Shown one piece after another: positions 1-5,603 of a stretch of DNA of 5,603 nucleotides (position 1 is its first letter; every line of letters begins with the position of its first letter). The notes below the pieces were generated by a model. That model was not told the DNA's origin, did not search any database, and saw nothing but the letters and a program-made list of their open reading frames with translations. Both the position numbers and the translations under genes were made by a program. Origin of the DNA: Paenibacillus sp. (lineage in GTDB: Bacteria > Bacillota > Bacilli > Paenibacillales > Paenibacillaceae). The stretch lies in NCBI GenBank assembly GCA_003529225.1, contig DOJM01000259.1:1274-6876 (forward strand), written 5' to 3'.

Positions 1-1197
1 ACATTGGAAGGTATCGTGTGGCATGCGGTTGTATTGATTCCAGCTAATTTTCGTGGTCATGAACGTATTAATTCCTGATTTTTTTAGAATTTGTGGCAAG
101 GACCAGCTGTAGCCAAATACGTCCGGCAACCATAAATAATCACATTCAACACCAAATTCATTACGCAAAAAGCGAGTTCCATAGAGTAATTGACGGACAA
201 GAGACTCACCTGAGGTCAAGTTACAATCTGCCTCGAGCCACATGCCACCGCCAGCTTCCCAGCGTCCTTCAGCTACACGTTCACGAATCTTCTCGTAGAT
301 TTCTGGATAATCGTTTTTGATGTATTCATAGAGCTGAGGTTGAGTCTGTAAAAAAGTATAGTCAGGGAACATTTCCATCAGACGGAGTACGGTCGAGAAG
401 GAACGCGCACATTTCTCACGGGTATGCTTCAATTGCCATAACCAAGCTACATCAATATGGGTATGACCAATACAGGTAACTGTAACTGGCGAAGACTTCT
501 CCATTTTATTAATTTCATCACGCAAATAATTACGAGCTTCCTCGATGGAAGCGTAGAAGACCTCTGAACCTGGACGAGACCAGTCGATCAGAAGAAACGA
601 GCGGTCTACTGTACTCAGTAACTGTGTATACTCCGGAGTTTTAGAATCAAGTACATTCAACGTCTCAACTACAGCAAGCGCGGTAAAGTAGAAATCATCC
701 GTTGCTTCGTCCAGCCAACAAATTTCAGCCATACGAATGCCATGTGTCTGATCTTTTTTAGGACCGCCACCTTCTAATCCCGACCATAAACGGAATGTAA
801 GTGGAAGCTGCGTACCTACCGTTTCATCCGGCAAGAACACTTCTGTATGATTGGAATCTACACCTTGATAGGGCTTGCCGTTGTAAAAGAATAAAGATTC
901 AAAGCCGGAGTTGTTTCCGGCACCCGTCTCGCCAAAATCAAATCGACCCAGTACTCTGCGTCCTGCCCAAGAGGCGGGTACGTCTATCTGTGTCGTTAGC
1001 CATAAATACAAATCGCGGCCTTTCCAGGTATCGCCAACTTGTAGCTTAGACCATTCTCCATCCACCGGTGGTTCAGCTGCAATTTCGCCTTGTTCGTCAA
1101 TCATAGAATTGAAAAAAGGAATGCGTATACGATCCCGGTAACGATATTCGGAAATCTCGTTTAGTTGGGAGTTGAGTTTACGTTTGGTTAGAAACAT
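1..1197 (-). CDS. Alpha-mannosidase, glycoside hydrolase family 38, N-terminal 399 codons (runs off left edge)
   Basis: Reading the minus strand from the ATG at 1197 gives an uninterrupted frame to base 1. The protein hydrolyses terminal alpha-mannosyl residues, with a divalent metal (usually zinc) and a retaining mechanism. Residues 1 to about 235 look like the non-catalytic beta-rich N-terminal part found in Ams1/MAN2C1-type enzymes. The catalytic domain starts near residue 242 with GHTHIDVAWLW, in which H247 and D249 match the GH38 metal ligands. Further on are GGGMWLEADCN and then WLPDVFGYS, where D359 matches the catalytic nucleophile and metal ligand. The family is usually about 1000 residues long, so over half, including the last metal-ligand histidine, lies outside. 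The start has a GGAGGG ribosome site (1207-1212) nine bases upstream. There is no signal peptide, so it should act in the cytoplasm on imported oligosaccharides. It is divergent from the kinase gene. The family call is firm; the exact linkage specificity cannot be read. Confidence 0.93.
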   Translation of the reverse strand, partial: MFLTKRKLNSQLNEISEYRYRDRIRIPFFNSMIDEQGEIAAEPPVDGEWSKLQVGDTWKGRDLYLWLTTQIDVPASWAGRRVLGRFDFGETGAGNNSGFESLFFYNGKPYQGVDSNHTEVFLPDETVGTQLPLTFRLWSGLEGGGPKKDQTHGIRMAEICWLDEATDDFYFTALAVVETLNVLDSKTPEYTQLLSTVDRSFLLIDWSRPGSEVFYASIEEARNYLRDEINKMEKSSPVTVTCIGHTHIDVAWLWQLKHTREKCARSFSTVLRLMEMFPDYTFLQTQPQLYEYIKNDYPEIYEKIRERVAEGRWEAGGGMWLEADCNLTSGESLVRQLLYGTRFLRNEFGVECDYLWLPDVFGYSWSLPQILKKSGINTFMTTKISWNQYNRMPHDTFQC

Positions 1198-1260
1198 GAG
1201 TAATAGCCCTCCATAATCTTAATGGGGGACGAGGAATATAAGACTTATAGGGTGTTTACA

Positions 1261-1278
1261 GGTTTGTTTGGGGGTAGA
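1261..1278. repeat. Copy 1 of an 18-bp near-repeat, GGTTTGTTTGGGGGTAGA
   Basis: This stretch matches 5070-5087 at 16 of 18 positions in the same orientation. Copy 1 lies around the predicted transcription start of the mannosidase and about 165 bp before the kinase start. The second copy lies just before the permease ribosome site. A shared regulator site is possible, but so is chance in G-rich leader sequence. Confidence 0.35.
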
Positions 1279-1283
1279 AACCA

Positions 1284-1312
1284 ACTATAGACGATTTTAA
1301 GCGAGATGTAAA
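1284..1312 (-). promoter_or_regulatory. Sigma-A-type promoter of the alpha-mannosidase gene
   Basis: On the minus strand a -35 box TTTACA (1312-1307) and a -10 box TATAGT (1289-1284) are separated by exactly 17 bp. Each matches the consensus at 5 of 6 positions. Transcription would begin near 1277 and leave an untranslated leader of about 80 bases before the ATG at 1197. It is the clearest promoter in the window. The -35 box lies inside the cre-like sequence at 1306-1320 and inside the left arm of the 9-bp inverted repeat, so a protein bound there would probably block transcription. This is read by eye and not measured. Confidence 0.62.
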
Positions 1313-1355
1313 CTCATGCTCTAGAAAAAAATGTGAGTAGGAAAGATTTACATCT
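1304..1355. repeat. 9-bp perfect inverted repeat in the divergent control region
   Basis: AGATGTAAA (1304-1312) and TTTACATCT (1347-1355) are perfect reverse complements, 34 bp apart. The left arm includes the mannosidase -35 box, and a third partial copy, TTTACAG, sits at 1255-1261. A dyad of this spacing could be an operator for a dimeric or looping regulator. TTTACAT also occurs by chance inside the kinase gene (near 2598 and 2738), so the hexamer core alone is not specific. Confidence 0.35.
1306..1320. promoter_or_regulatory. Possible cre-like (CcpA) operator over the mannosidase -35 box
   Basis: The sequence ATGTAAACTCATGCT fits the Bacillus cre consensus WTGNAANCGNWNNCW at every defined position except the central G, which is T here. 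It covers the mannosidase -35 box, where CcpA binding normally represses. The central CG is among the most conserved parts of cre, so this is a weak candidate, much weaker than the site at 4995-5009. Confidence 0.25.
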
Positions 1356-1427
1356 AAAAATGAATGCGCTCCCATTGCACAAAAAGAAAGGTGGTGTTAA
1401 GCTTCTAATCCTAAAGGCTAGATTTTT

Positions 1428-1438
1428 AAGGAAGGTGA
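1428..1438 (+). promoter_or_regulatory. Ribosome binding site that points to a TTG start for the histidine kinase
   Basis: AAGGAAGGTGA is the only strong Shine-Dalgarno sequence near the kinase 5' end. Its GGAAGG core ends eight bases before the TTG at 1444, an ideal distance. It ends five bases before the TTG at 1441 and overlaps the GTG at 1435. The first possible start, GTG 1333, has only A-rich sequence in front of it. ATG 1360 has GGAAAG about 14 bases upstream, which is too far to be strong. Confidence 0.6.
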
Positions 1439-1443
1439 ATTTG

Positions 1444-3258
1444 TTGAATATAAAGAAATTTTATCAAAATCATTTACGAAAAAAACTGTTTAATAAAATT
1501 TTAGCTATATATTCATCCATTATCATTATTACGCTCATCGCCTCTTCCATTACCGTTTATAAATACTATGAACAGACGATCACGCGTCAACATGTTGATG
1601 CCAATCGAGAGGTATTGGATTACGTGAGTTTATATATGAATCAGCAGTACGAAGGGATCCAATTGGCCATCCAGCAAATTTATAGTGATGCTTCTGTAAG
1701 TGAGGATTTATCCTACTTTTTGCAACATGATTATGGAGATTATCTAAAATATCGTTTAGATCAGTTTGCTGAAATTGGGAGCTTCGTACCCCATACATTC
1801 GATACTTACTTCAAAACGTATTTGAATCAGAAAAGCGGTATTTCTGACGTGATCTTATACAGCACTGAGAAAGAATTTTATTATTTATATAAAAATAATA
1901 CGCGACAGCTCTACAAAAGAGATATGGATATTTCGGAGCAAAAATCACCCATACCCAAGAATGGTTGGGTTTCGCATGAGAAAAAATTATTACTTAAGGA
2001 AATAAGAGAAGACAATAACCATTTGTATACGATGACTAGGGAGCTTAAAGATCCGATTTCATTGAAAACGATCGGTATGCTCATTATAGATTTTGATGCT
2101 GAACTTATTTCAAAATGGCTGGGTTCGAAAGGTACAGAGAATAATGGTCAAGTGTTAGTTCTAACACCAAGCGGTGACGTCATATATGATTCCTTAGGAA
2201 GGTATATGGGACAACAGTATCCGCATATCGCCGGTCTTTATTCAGATAGCTGGACTGCACTGGATGGATTATCCAAAGTTAATTTAAATACAACGAATAG
2301 CTCAGGTCTTATTGTGGCAGGAATCATTCAGAAGTCGCAGGTCAATAAAGAAATGGTGGTTGTACGAAATTGGATTATCGGGATTACGGCAGCACTTATT
2401 GTTGCGGCAATGTCCATAACATACGGAATAATTTTACGTTTCTCAAAAAAAGTGAAGATCATCGTCAAATCTATGAAGCGCTTACAGGAAGGCGACTTAA
2501 GCACGCGCATTCATCTTAACCGAGAGGATGAATTGCAGCTCATTGCCAACAATTTCAACTATATGTGTGAAAGACTAGAGCTGTATATTAATAAAGTTTA
2601 CATTTCAGAAATTACGCAAAAAAATGCAGAACTCGTTGCTCTTCAATCACAGATTAATCCGCATTTTTTATATAATACGCTTGAGGCTATAAGGATGCGG
2701 GCTATTTCGCAAGGTGCGAAGGATGTAGGTCAGATGATTTACATTTTATCAACCTTATTCCGAACGATGATTAAGAAAAGTATGGTTGTTACCATCGCTG
2801 ATGAGATTGAATATTGCAATCTATATCTTGAGCTGTTTCAGATTAGGCATAAAGATAAGCTTCAAATTGAGTCGCGAATAAGTCCAGTGGCTATGAATTG
2901 TTCTATCGTTAAATTGCTGATTCAGCCAGTCATTGAAAATTATATTGTTCACGGATTCAGGCCCGAACGCTCTGATAACTTAATCCGTATTGAAGTAACT
3001 GAATCAGAAGGTAGCATTCAAATTGCTATTAGAGATAACGGAAATGGGATTATTCCCAGTAAGCTAACGGAGCTTCAAAAAACACTTCAAGTCAGTATGC
3101 GAATGGATGCACCACCTTCCTCGCTTGGACTATGTAATGTGAATGAGCGAATTAAGCTTTATTATGGGATTGAATATGGATTATCGATTGCTAGTGAGAT
3201 AGGTGTAGGAACAACAGTCATCATGAATATACCAGTGGTAAGGGAGAGTATTAAATAA
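1444..3258 (+). CDS. Sensor histidine kinase, YesM-like (HAMP, His_kinase, HATPase_c)
   Basis: This is a membrane kinase that senses an outside signal and phosphorylates the regulator encoded next door. With the TTG start it is 604 residues; the frame is open back to GTG 1333 (641 residues). In 604-residue numbering, a basic N-terminus precedes TM1 (about 17-40). A large extracellular region (44-306) resembles a double Cache sensor, with the fold-typical ending IGMLIIDFDAELI. TM2 is about 308-332 and HAMP about 333-385. The His_kinase domain carries QSQINPHFLYN, in which H407 is the phosphorylated histidine. The ATPase domain has an N-box IQPVIENYIVHG (N499), a DNGNG box (D531) and a late GLCNVNERIKLYYG box. 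The N-box has Y where A or S is more usual. The gene is visibly more A+T-rich than the mannosidase gene. The stop overlaps the next ATG, so the pair is co-transcribed and probably translationally coupled. The ligand cannot be read. Confidence 0.92.
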   Translation: MNIKKFYQNHLRKKLFNKILAIYSSIIIITLIASSITVYKYYEQTITRQHVDANREVLDYVSLYMNQQYEGIQLAIQQIYSDASVSEDLSYFLQHDYGDYLKYRLDQFAEIGSFVPHTFDTYFKTYLNQKSGISDVILYSTEKEFYYLYKNNTRQLYKRDMDISEQKSPIPKNGWVSHEKKLLLKEIREDNNHLYTMTRELKDPISLKTIGMLIIDFDAELISKWLGSKGTENNGQVLVLTPSGDVIYDSLGRYMGQQYPHIAGLYSDSWTALDGLSKVNLNTTNSSGLIVAGIIQKSQVNKEMVVVRNWIIGITAALIVAAMSITYGIILRFSKKVKIIVKSMKRLQEGDLSTRIHLNREDELQLIANNFNYMCERLELYINKVYISEITQKNAELVALQSQINPHFLYNTLEAIRMRAISQGAKDVGQMIYILSTLFRTMIKKSMVVTIADEIEYCNLYLELFQIRHKDKLQIESRISPVAMNCSIVKLLIQPVIENYIVHGFRPERSDNLIRIEVTESEGSIQIAIRDNGNGIIPSKLTELQKTLQVSMRMDAPPSSLGLCNVNERIKLYYGIEYGLSIASEIGVGTTVIMNIPVVRESIK

Positions 3259-4826
3259 TGCACAACATACTTATTGTGGATGATGAACCTCTTATTCTTG
3301 AAGGATTACGTTCAGTAATCGAATGGGAAGATTATGGACTAAGAATCGCAGGGCAAGCGAGTAATGGGGAAGAAGCCTTAGAATTTCTGCATAGCCATAA
3401 TGAAGCTATTGACATATTAATTACAGATATTACGATGCCAAAGCTTACGGGACTTGAACTCATTCAACAAATCAAGTCATTTGATTCAAAAATGAGATTT
3501 ATTATCTTAAGCGGATATGAACAATTTGAGTATTTAAAAGCTGGAATGAGTCTAGGCATTGAAAATTATATTCTTAAACCCATTAACATAAAAGAATTAG
3601 AATCGACCATTGAGCAAATTGTTGAGGTCCTCAATCAAGAGGATGTTGAACAATTTCATGCTAAGGAGGATCAGCAAGTTTTACGTAACAATATTCTAAA
3701 TCGTTGGGTTACTGGAAATATAGATCGACAGGAGCTATTGCATCGTTCAAAAGTCTTAAATATTTCCCTGGACTGTTCATGTTTTACGGTGGCTGCGATT
3801 CGGCTTATTACGGAACATGAAGAGGATGAGAGTCAACTGCACCCTAATCAACTTATGGAAGAATGTTATCGTATCGCTGTGCGGTCCGTCGCAGAGCGCG
3901 GAACAGTTATTGTATTTATAGATATGGAAGGTGATCTTGTTCTTATTGTTGCGGAGTCGGCTGAAGATGAGAACAAAGAAGAAATGTATTGTATGCTGGA
4001 ACAAGTGCAATATGAGATTATGCATGAATTAGGAAAGTCTGTCTGGATTACGATAGGAAGTAAGGAATATACTTTTCAAGAAGTGCCACAAAGTTATAAA
4101 AAAGCGAAAAGTTTATATATGGATCATCTGATGCTGCCGGGCTACCCGATTATTGATGTAGATCAACTATCGAAGATGGTGTTACATGAGGAAAAGCTCG
4201 AAATTGATTATGAAGCATTTACTAAACTATTATTATCTGGAGAGCGTGAGGCGGCAAATCAATTTATCGCAGAAACGTTCCAAAAGCTGTTCGGATGTGG
4301 CGTGATTACACGCATTGATAATTACAACGTGGCGATTGAATTAATGTTGATCGCTAAGAATATGGAGAAGAACTGTAATTTCAGTGCTGTGTTTAATCCT
4401 TTGCTGCGTATCCATACCATTGAGCAGTTGCTTCATCATGTGCAGGAAAGTGTGAACGAAACGCTGGATCAATTATCGCAAGTGAGTGATGAACTCAGTC
4501 CGAATATGAGATATATGGTGGATCAAGTGAGCAAACATTATAGAGAAGAACTATCTCTGAAGACGCTCAGTCAGCGAATGAATATGCATCCTACTTACTT
4601 GGGACAGCTATTTCAGAAGGAGATGGGGCGAAGCTTCTCTGATTATGTGAATCAATTCCGAATTGAAAAAGCAAGACAACTGCTGCTTCAAACTACGTTA
4701 TTAACCAATGAAATTGCAGCTGAAGTAGGGTATCTAGATCCAGCGTATTTTTATCGCCAGTTCAAAAAATCAGTAGGCATATCTCCAACAGAACTTCGAA
4801 AGATGTATAAAAAAGAAAAGGCGTAG
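3258..4826 (+). CDS. Response regulator, YesN-like (REC plus AraC-type DNA-binding domain)
   Basis: This 522-residue transcription factor is the partner of the preceding kinase. The receiver domain (residues 1 to about 122) has the acidic pair D8-D9, the phosphoacceptor D57 in LITDITMP, S85 in ILSGY and K107 in ILKP, so all core residues are present. A long linker of unassigned function (about 125-415), typical in length for YesN proteins, follows. The C-terminal AraC domain has two helix-turn-helix units: about 432-476 (LSLKTLSQRMNMHPTYLGQL and onward) and 484-516, ending in the family signature GYLDPAYFYRQFKKSVGISP. The ATG at 3258 shares its A with the kinase stop (TAATG), and a GGGAG ribosome site lies 11 bases upstream. 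A terminator begins five bases after the stop, so this gene ends the operon. Likely targets (inference) are the downstream ABC importer and possibly the mannosidase. Confidence 0.94.
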   Translation: MHNILIVDDEPLILEGLRSVIEWEDYGLRIAGQASNGEEALEFLHSHNEAIDILITDITMPKLTGLELIQQIKSFDSKMRFIILSGYEQFEYLKAGMSLGIENYILKPINIKELESTIEQIVEVLNQEDVEQFHAKEDQQVLRNNILNRWVTGNIDRQELLHRSKVLNISLDCSCFTVAAIRLITEHEEDESQLHPNQLMEECYRIAVRSVAERGTVIVFIDMEGDLVLIVAESAEDENKEEMYCMLEQVQYEIMHELGKSVWITIGSKEYTFQEVPQSYKKAKSLYMDHLMLPGYPIIDVDQLSKMVLHEEKLEIDYEAFTKLLLSGEREAANQFIAETFQKLFGCGVITRIDNYNVAIELMLIAKNMEKNCNFSAVFNPLLRIHTIEQLLHHVQESVNETLDQLSQVSDELSPNMRYMVDQVSKHYREELSLKTLSQRMNMHPTYLGQLFQKEMGRSFSDYVNQFRIEKARQLLLQTTLLTNEIAAEVGYLDPAYFYRQFKKSVGISPTELRKMYKKEKA

Positions 4827-4831
4827 GATTT

Positions 4832-4903
4832 AGGAAATGTTCCCGGGTACACGTTCAAGTGGAGGGTTCACGAACGTTGGTCACGAGAATGTTTCCTTTT
4901 TTT
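4832..4903 (+). terminator. Long rho-independent terminator after the two-component operon
   Basis: AGGAAATGTTC (4832-4842) pairs with GAATGTTTCCT (4887-4897) over eleven positions, including two G-T wobbles, and seven T bases follow (4897-4903). Inside, a second perfect stem, ACGTTC (4851-4856) with GAACGT (4872-4877), continues through GTG/CAC to a loop at 4862-4868. The whole makes one extended hairpin with internal loops. It begins five bases after the regulator stop and separates the kinase/regulator transcript from the permease gene. Confidence 0.85.
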
Positions 4904-4984
4904 GTTCAAATCTTAAGGGATTTCAAGCCTCGCAGAGTTCGGTTTTTCTTGCAATCTTTAATTTTTACATATCATTCTGGAGTT

Positions 4985-5013
4985 TTTCAACTTTATGAAA
5001 CCGCTTTTATAGC
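4985..5013 (+). promoter_or_regulatory. Weak sigma-A promoter candidate for the permease operon
   Basis: TTTCAA (4985-4990) and TATAGC (5008-5013) are 17 bp apart and match the consensus at 3 of 6 and 4 of 6 positions. A weak, activator-dependent promoter would fit control by an AraC-type regulator. An alternative is TTGCAA (4949-4954) with TATCAT (4970-4975), which has better boxes but only 15 bp between them. Neither is convincing alone. The first gains support because the cre box falls inside it. Confidence 0.3.
4995..5009. promoter_or_regulatory. Candidate CcpA catabolite-responsive element (cre)
   Basis: ATGAAACCGCTTTTA fits WTGNAANCGNWNNCW at every defined position but one (T for C near the right end) and keeps the central CG. 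Against the idealised palindrome TGAAAGCGCTTTCA it matches 12 of 14 bases. It lies about 100 bp upstream of the sugar permease start and inside a promoter candidate, where CcpA with HPr-Ser-P normally represses. This is strong by sequence and context, though not proven. Confidence 0.55.
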
Positions 5014-5069
5014 GCAGAATTAAAGATAGTTAAAGGGGCAAGGAAATAAGAATCGAAAGGGTATTACGG

Positions 5070-5087
5070 GGATTGTTTGGGGATAGA
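5070..5087. repeat. Copy 2 of the 18-bp near-repeat, GGATTGTTTGGGGATAGA
   Basis: It matches 1261-1278 at 16 of 18 positions in the same orientation. It ends two bases before the AAGGGGG ribosome site (5089-5095) of the permease gene, so it would lie in the mRNA leader if transcription starts near the cre box. That position suits a repressor or an RNA-level element better than an activator. Confidence 0.35.
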
Positions 5088-5105
5088 GAAGGGGGATGTG
5101 GAATA

Positions 5106-5603
5106 GTGTCTGCATTTTTCAAAAGCTTAAATAAGGATAAAGTACTATGGTTTATGGTATTACCAGGGACATTATGGTTCCTGATCTTTTGTTACTTACC
5201 GATGTTCGGAACCATTATTGCATTTAAGGATTTCAAGATTCATCGGGACGGATTCTTTGCAAGCGTTTTTAATAGTAAGTGGGTTGGACTTGAAAATTTC
5301 AAATTTCTGTTTTCGACGGAAGACGCCTATATTATTACAAGAAATACGATTCTTTATAACTTGGCCTTGATCTCTCTCGGTTTAATTCTTGCGGTGGGCA
5401 TTGCGATCACCTTGAATGAACTTGTGAACAAACGGATGGCCAAAGCGTATCAAACGGCGATGTTTATGCCTTACTTCCTTTCTTGGGTTATTATTAGTTT
5501 CTTTACGTTCAGTTTCCTAAGTGTAGATAAAGGGATCTTGAACCAAGTGATTGTGTACTTCGGAGGCGATCCTGTTTCCTGGTATGGGGATACTCGCTTC
5601 TGG
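5106..5603 (+). CDS. LplB-family carbohydrate ABC transporter permease, N-terminal 166 codons (runs off right edge)
   Basis: This is one of the two membrane subunits of a binding-protein-dependent sugar importer. The GTG at 5106 is chosen because AAGGGGG (5089-5095) lies ten bases upstream; TTG 5073 is in frame but has a poorer site. The N-terminus is short and charged. TM1 (about 13-40) carries the family pattern LPGTLWFLIFCYLPMFGTII followed by AFKDF. Then come WVGLENFKFLF (59-69), R79-N80-T81 before TM2 (about 83-105), NEL (104-106), and MPYFLSWVI opening TM3 (about 121-138). The region ends in GGDPVSWYGDTRFW. These match the LplB group (COG4209-type), which is usually about 300 residues long, so the C-terminal half with the ATPase-docking EAA loop is missing here. 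A second permease and a lipoprotein binding protein normally follow. The substrate is unknown; the neighbouring mannosidase suggests a mannose-containing oligosaccharide. Confidence 0.92.
   Translation, partial: MSAFFKSLNKDKVLWFMVLPGTLWFLIFCYLPMFGTIIAFKDFKIHRDGFFASVFNSKWVGLENFKFLFSTEDAYIITRNTILYNLALISLGLILAVGIAITLNELVNKRMAKAYQTAMFMPYFLSWVIISFFTFSFLSVDKGILNQVIVYFGGDPVSWYGDTRFW

Larger units (their letters stand above)
4954..5027. repeat. 10-bp perfect inverted repeat flanking the putative permease promoter
   Basis: ATCTTTAATT (4954-4963) and AATTAAAGAT (5018-5027) are perfect reverse complements, 54 bp apart. They enclose the weak promoter candidate and the cre box. They could be paired protein-binding half-sites. 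As RNA they would form only a weak A-U stem. Because the arms are A+T-rich in an A+T-rich spacer, chance is a real alternative. Confidence 0.3.
4904..5105 (+). other. Intergenic leader upstream of the ABC permease
   Basis: No coding frame of credible length or ribosome site is seen here. The first half is T-rich and the second half is purine-rich. The stretch holds a weak promoter candidate, a good cre candidate, a 10-bp inverted repeat and copy 2 of the 18-bp near-repeat, each listed separately. ATG 4995 opens a frame of only five codons and ATG 5096 one of twelve, and neither looks like a gene. With a terminator just before it, this stretch should contain the promoter for the importer operon. 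Confidence 0.6.

Noticed and set aside
93..320. 75-codon plus-strand open frame
   Set aside because: It lies wholly antisense to the GH38 gene, whose frame carries conserved catalytic motifs there; no ribosome site or recognisable protein.
801..1141. Two overlapping plus-strand open frames (801-1049, 911-1141)
   Set aside because: Both are antisense to the N-terminal part of the mannosidase, in different frames, with compositions unlike real proteins.
1264..1291. Plus-strand promoter TTGTTT, 16 bp, TATAGA for the kinase operon
   Set aside because: The boxes match the consensus at only 3 of 6 and 4 of 6 positions. The region already carries the stronger minus-strand promoter and the repeat copy, so I cannot support it. 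The kinase operon promoter remains unidentified.
1580..1798. 72-codon minus-strand open frame
   Set aside because: Antisense shadow of the kinase sensor domain with no start signal.
3777..4025. 82-codon minus-strand open frame
   Set aside because: Antisense shadow of the response-regulator linker; no ribosome site or family resemblance.
4995..5012. Five-codon leader peptide (ATG AAA CCG CTT TTA TAG) upstream of the permease
   Set aside because: There is no ribosome site in front, and the sequence is better explained as the cre box.
5096..5134. Start of the permease or a 12-residue peptide at ATG 5096
   Set aside because: This ATG is out of frame with the permease and its frame stops after twelve codons. 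GTG 5106, with the AAGGGGG site, gives the conserved permease N-terminus.
1..5603. CRISPR arrays, tRNA or rRNA genes, insertion sequences, riboswitches
   Set aside because: No regularly spaced repeats, cloverleaf sequence, transposase frame, terminal inverted repeats or recognisable riboswitch core were seen on either strand.

Overview
The window looks like chromosomal DNA of a low-to-moderate G+C Firmicute, most likely Paenibacillus or a close relative. The reasons are strong GGAGG-type ribosome binding sites, sigma-A-like promoter hexamers, GTG and TTG starts, and above all the gene combination. A YesM/YesN-type two-component pair next to an LplB-type sugar ABC permease and an intracellular glycosidase is a standard carbohydrate-utilisation layout in that group.

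Layout. Positions 1-1197 (minus strand) hold the N-terminal 399 codons of a family GH38 alpha-mannosidase, which runs off the left edge. Positions 1198-1443 are a divergent control region. It contains a good minus-strand sigma-A promoter (TTTACA, 17 bp, TATAGT), a cre-like sequence over its -35 box, and a 9-bp inverted repeat. On the plus strand follow a membrane sensor histidine kinase (about 1444-3258) and an AraC-type response regulator (3258-4826), overlapping by one base (TAATG). A long rho-independent terminator (4832-4903) closes this pair. Positions 4904-5105 form a leader with a good candidate CcpA cre box at 4995-5009, a possible weak promoter and a 10-bp inverted repeat. From 5106 to the right edge is the first half of an LplB-family sugar ABC permease.

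How the parts may work together (inference): the kinase senses an extracellular carbohydrate or a ligand-loaded binding protein. It phosphorylates the response regulator, which activates the downstream ABC importer and perhaps the divergent mannosidase. The importer brings in an oligosaccharide, and the signal-peptide-less mannosidase trims it in the cytoplasm. CcpA would keep the importer off when glucose is present. A mannose-containing oligosaccharide is the natural guess for the substrate because of GH38, but nothing in the window fixes it.

All protein-coding content belongs to known families, and I see no new class of system. The points worth a second look are regulatory: the cre box, an 18-bp near-repeat shared by both control regions, inverted repeats around the two promoter regions, and the probable TTG start of the kinase.
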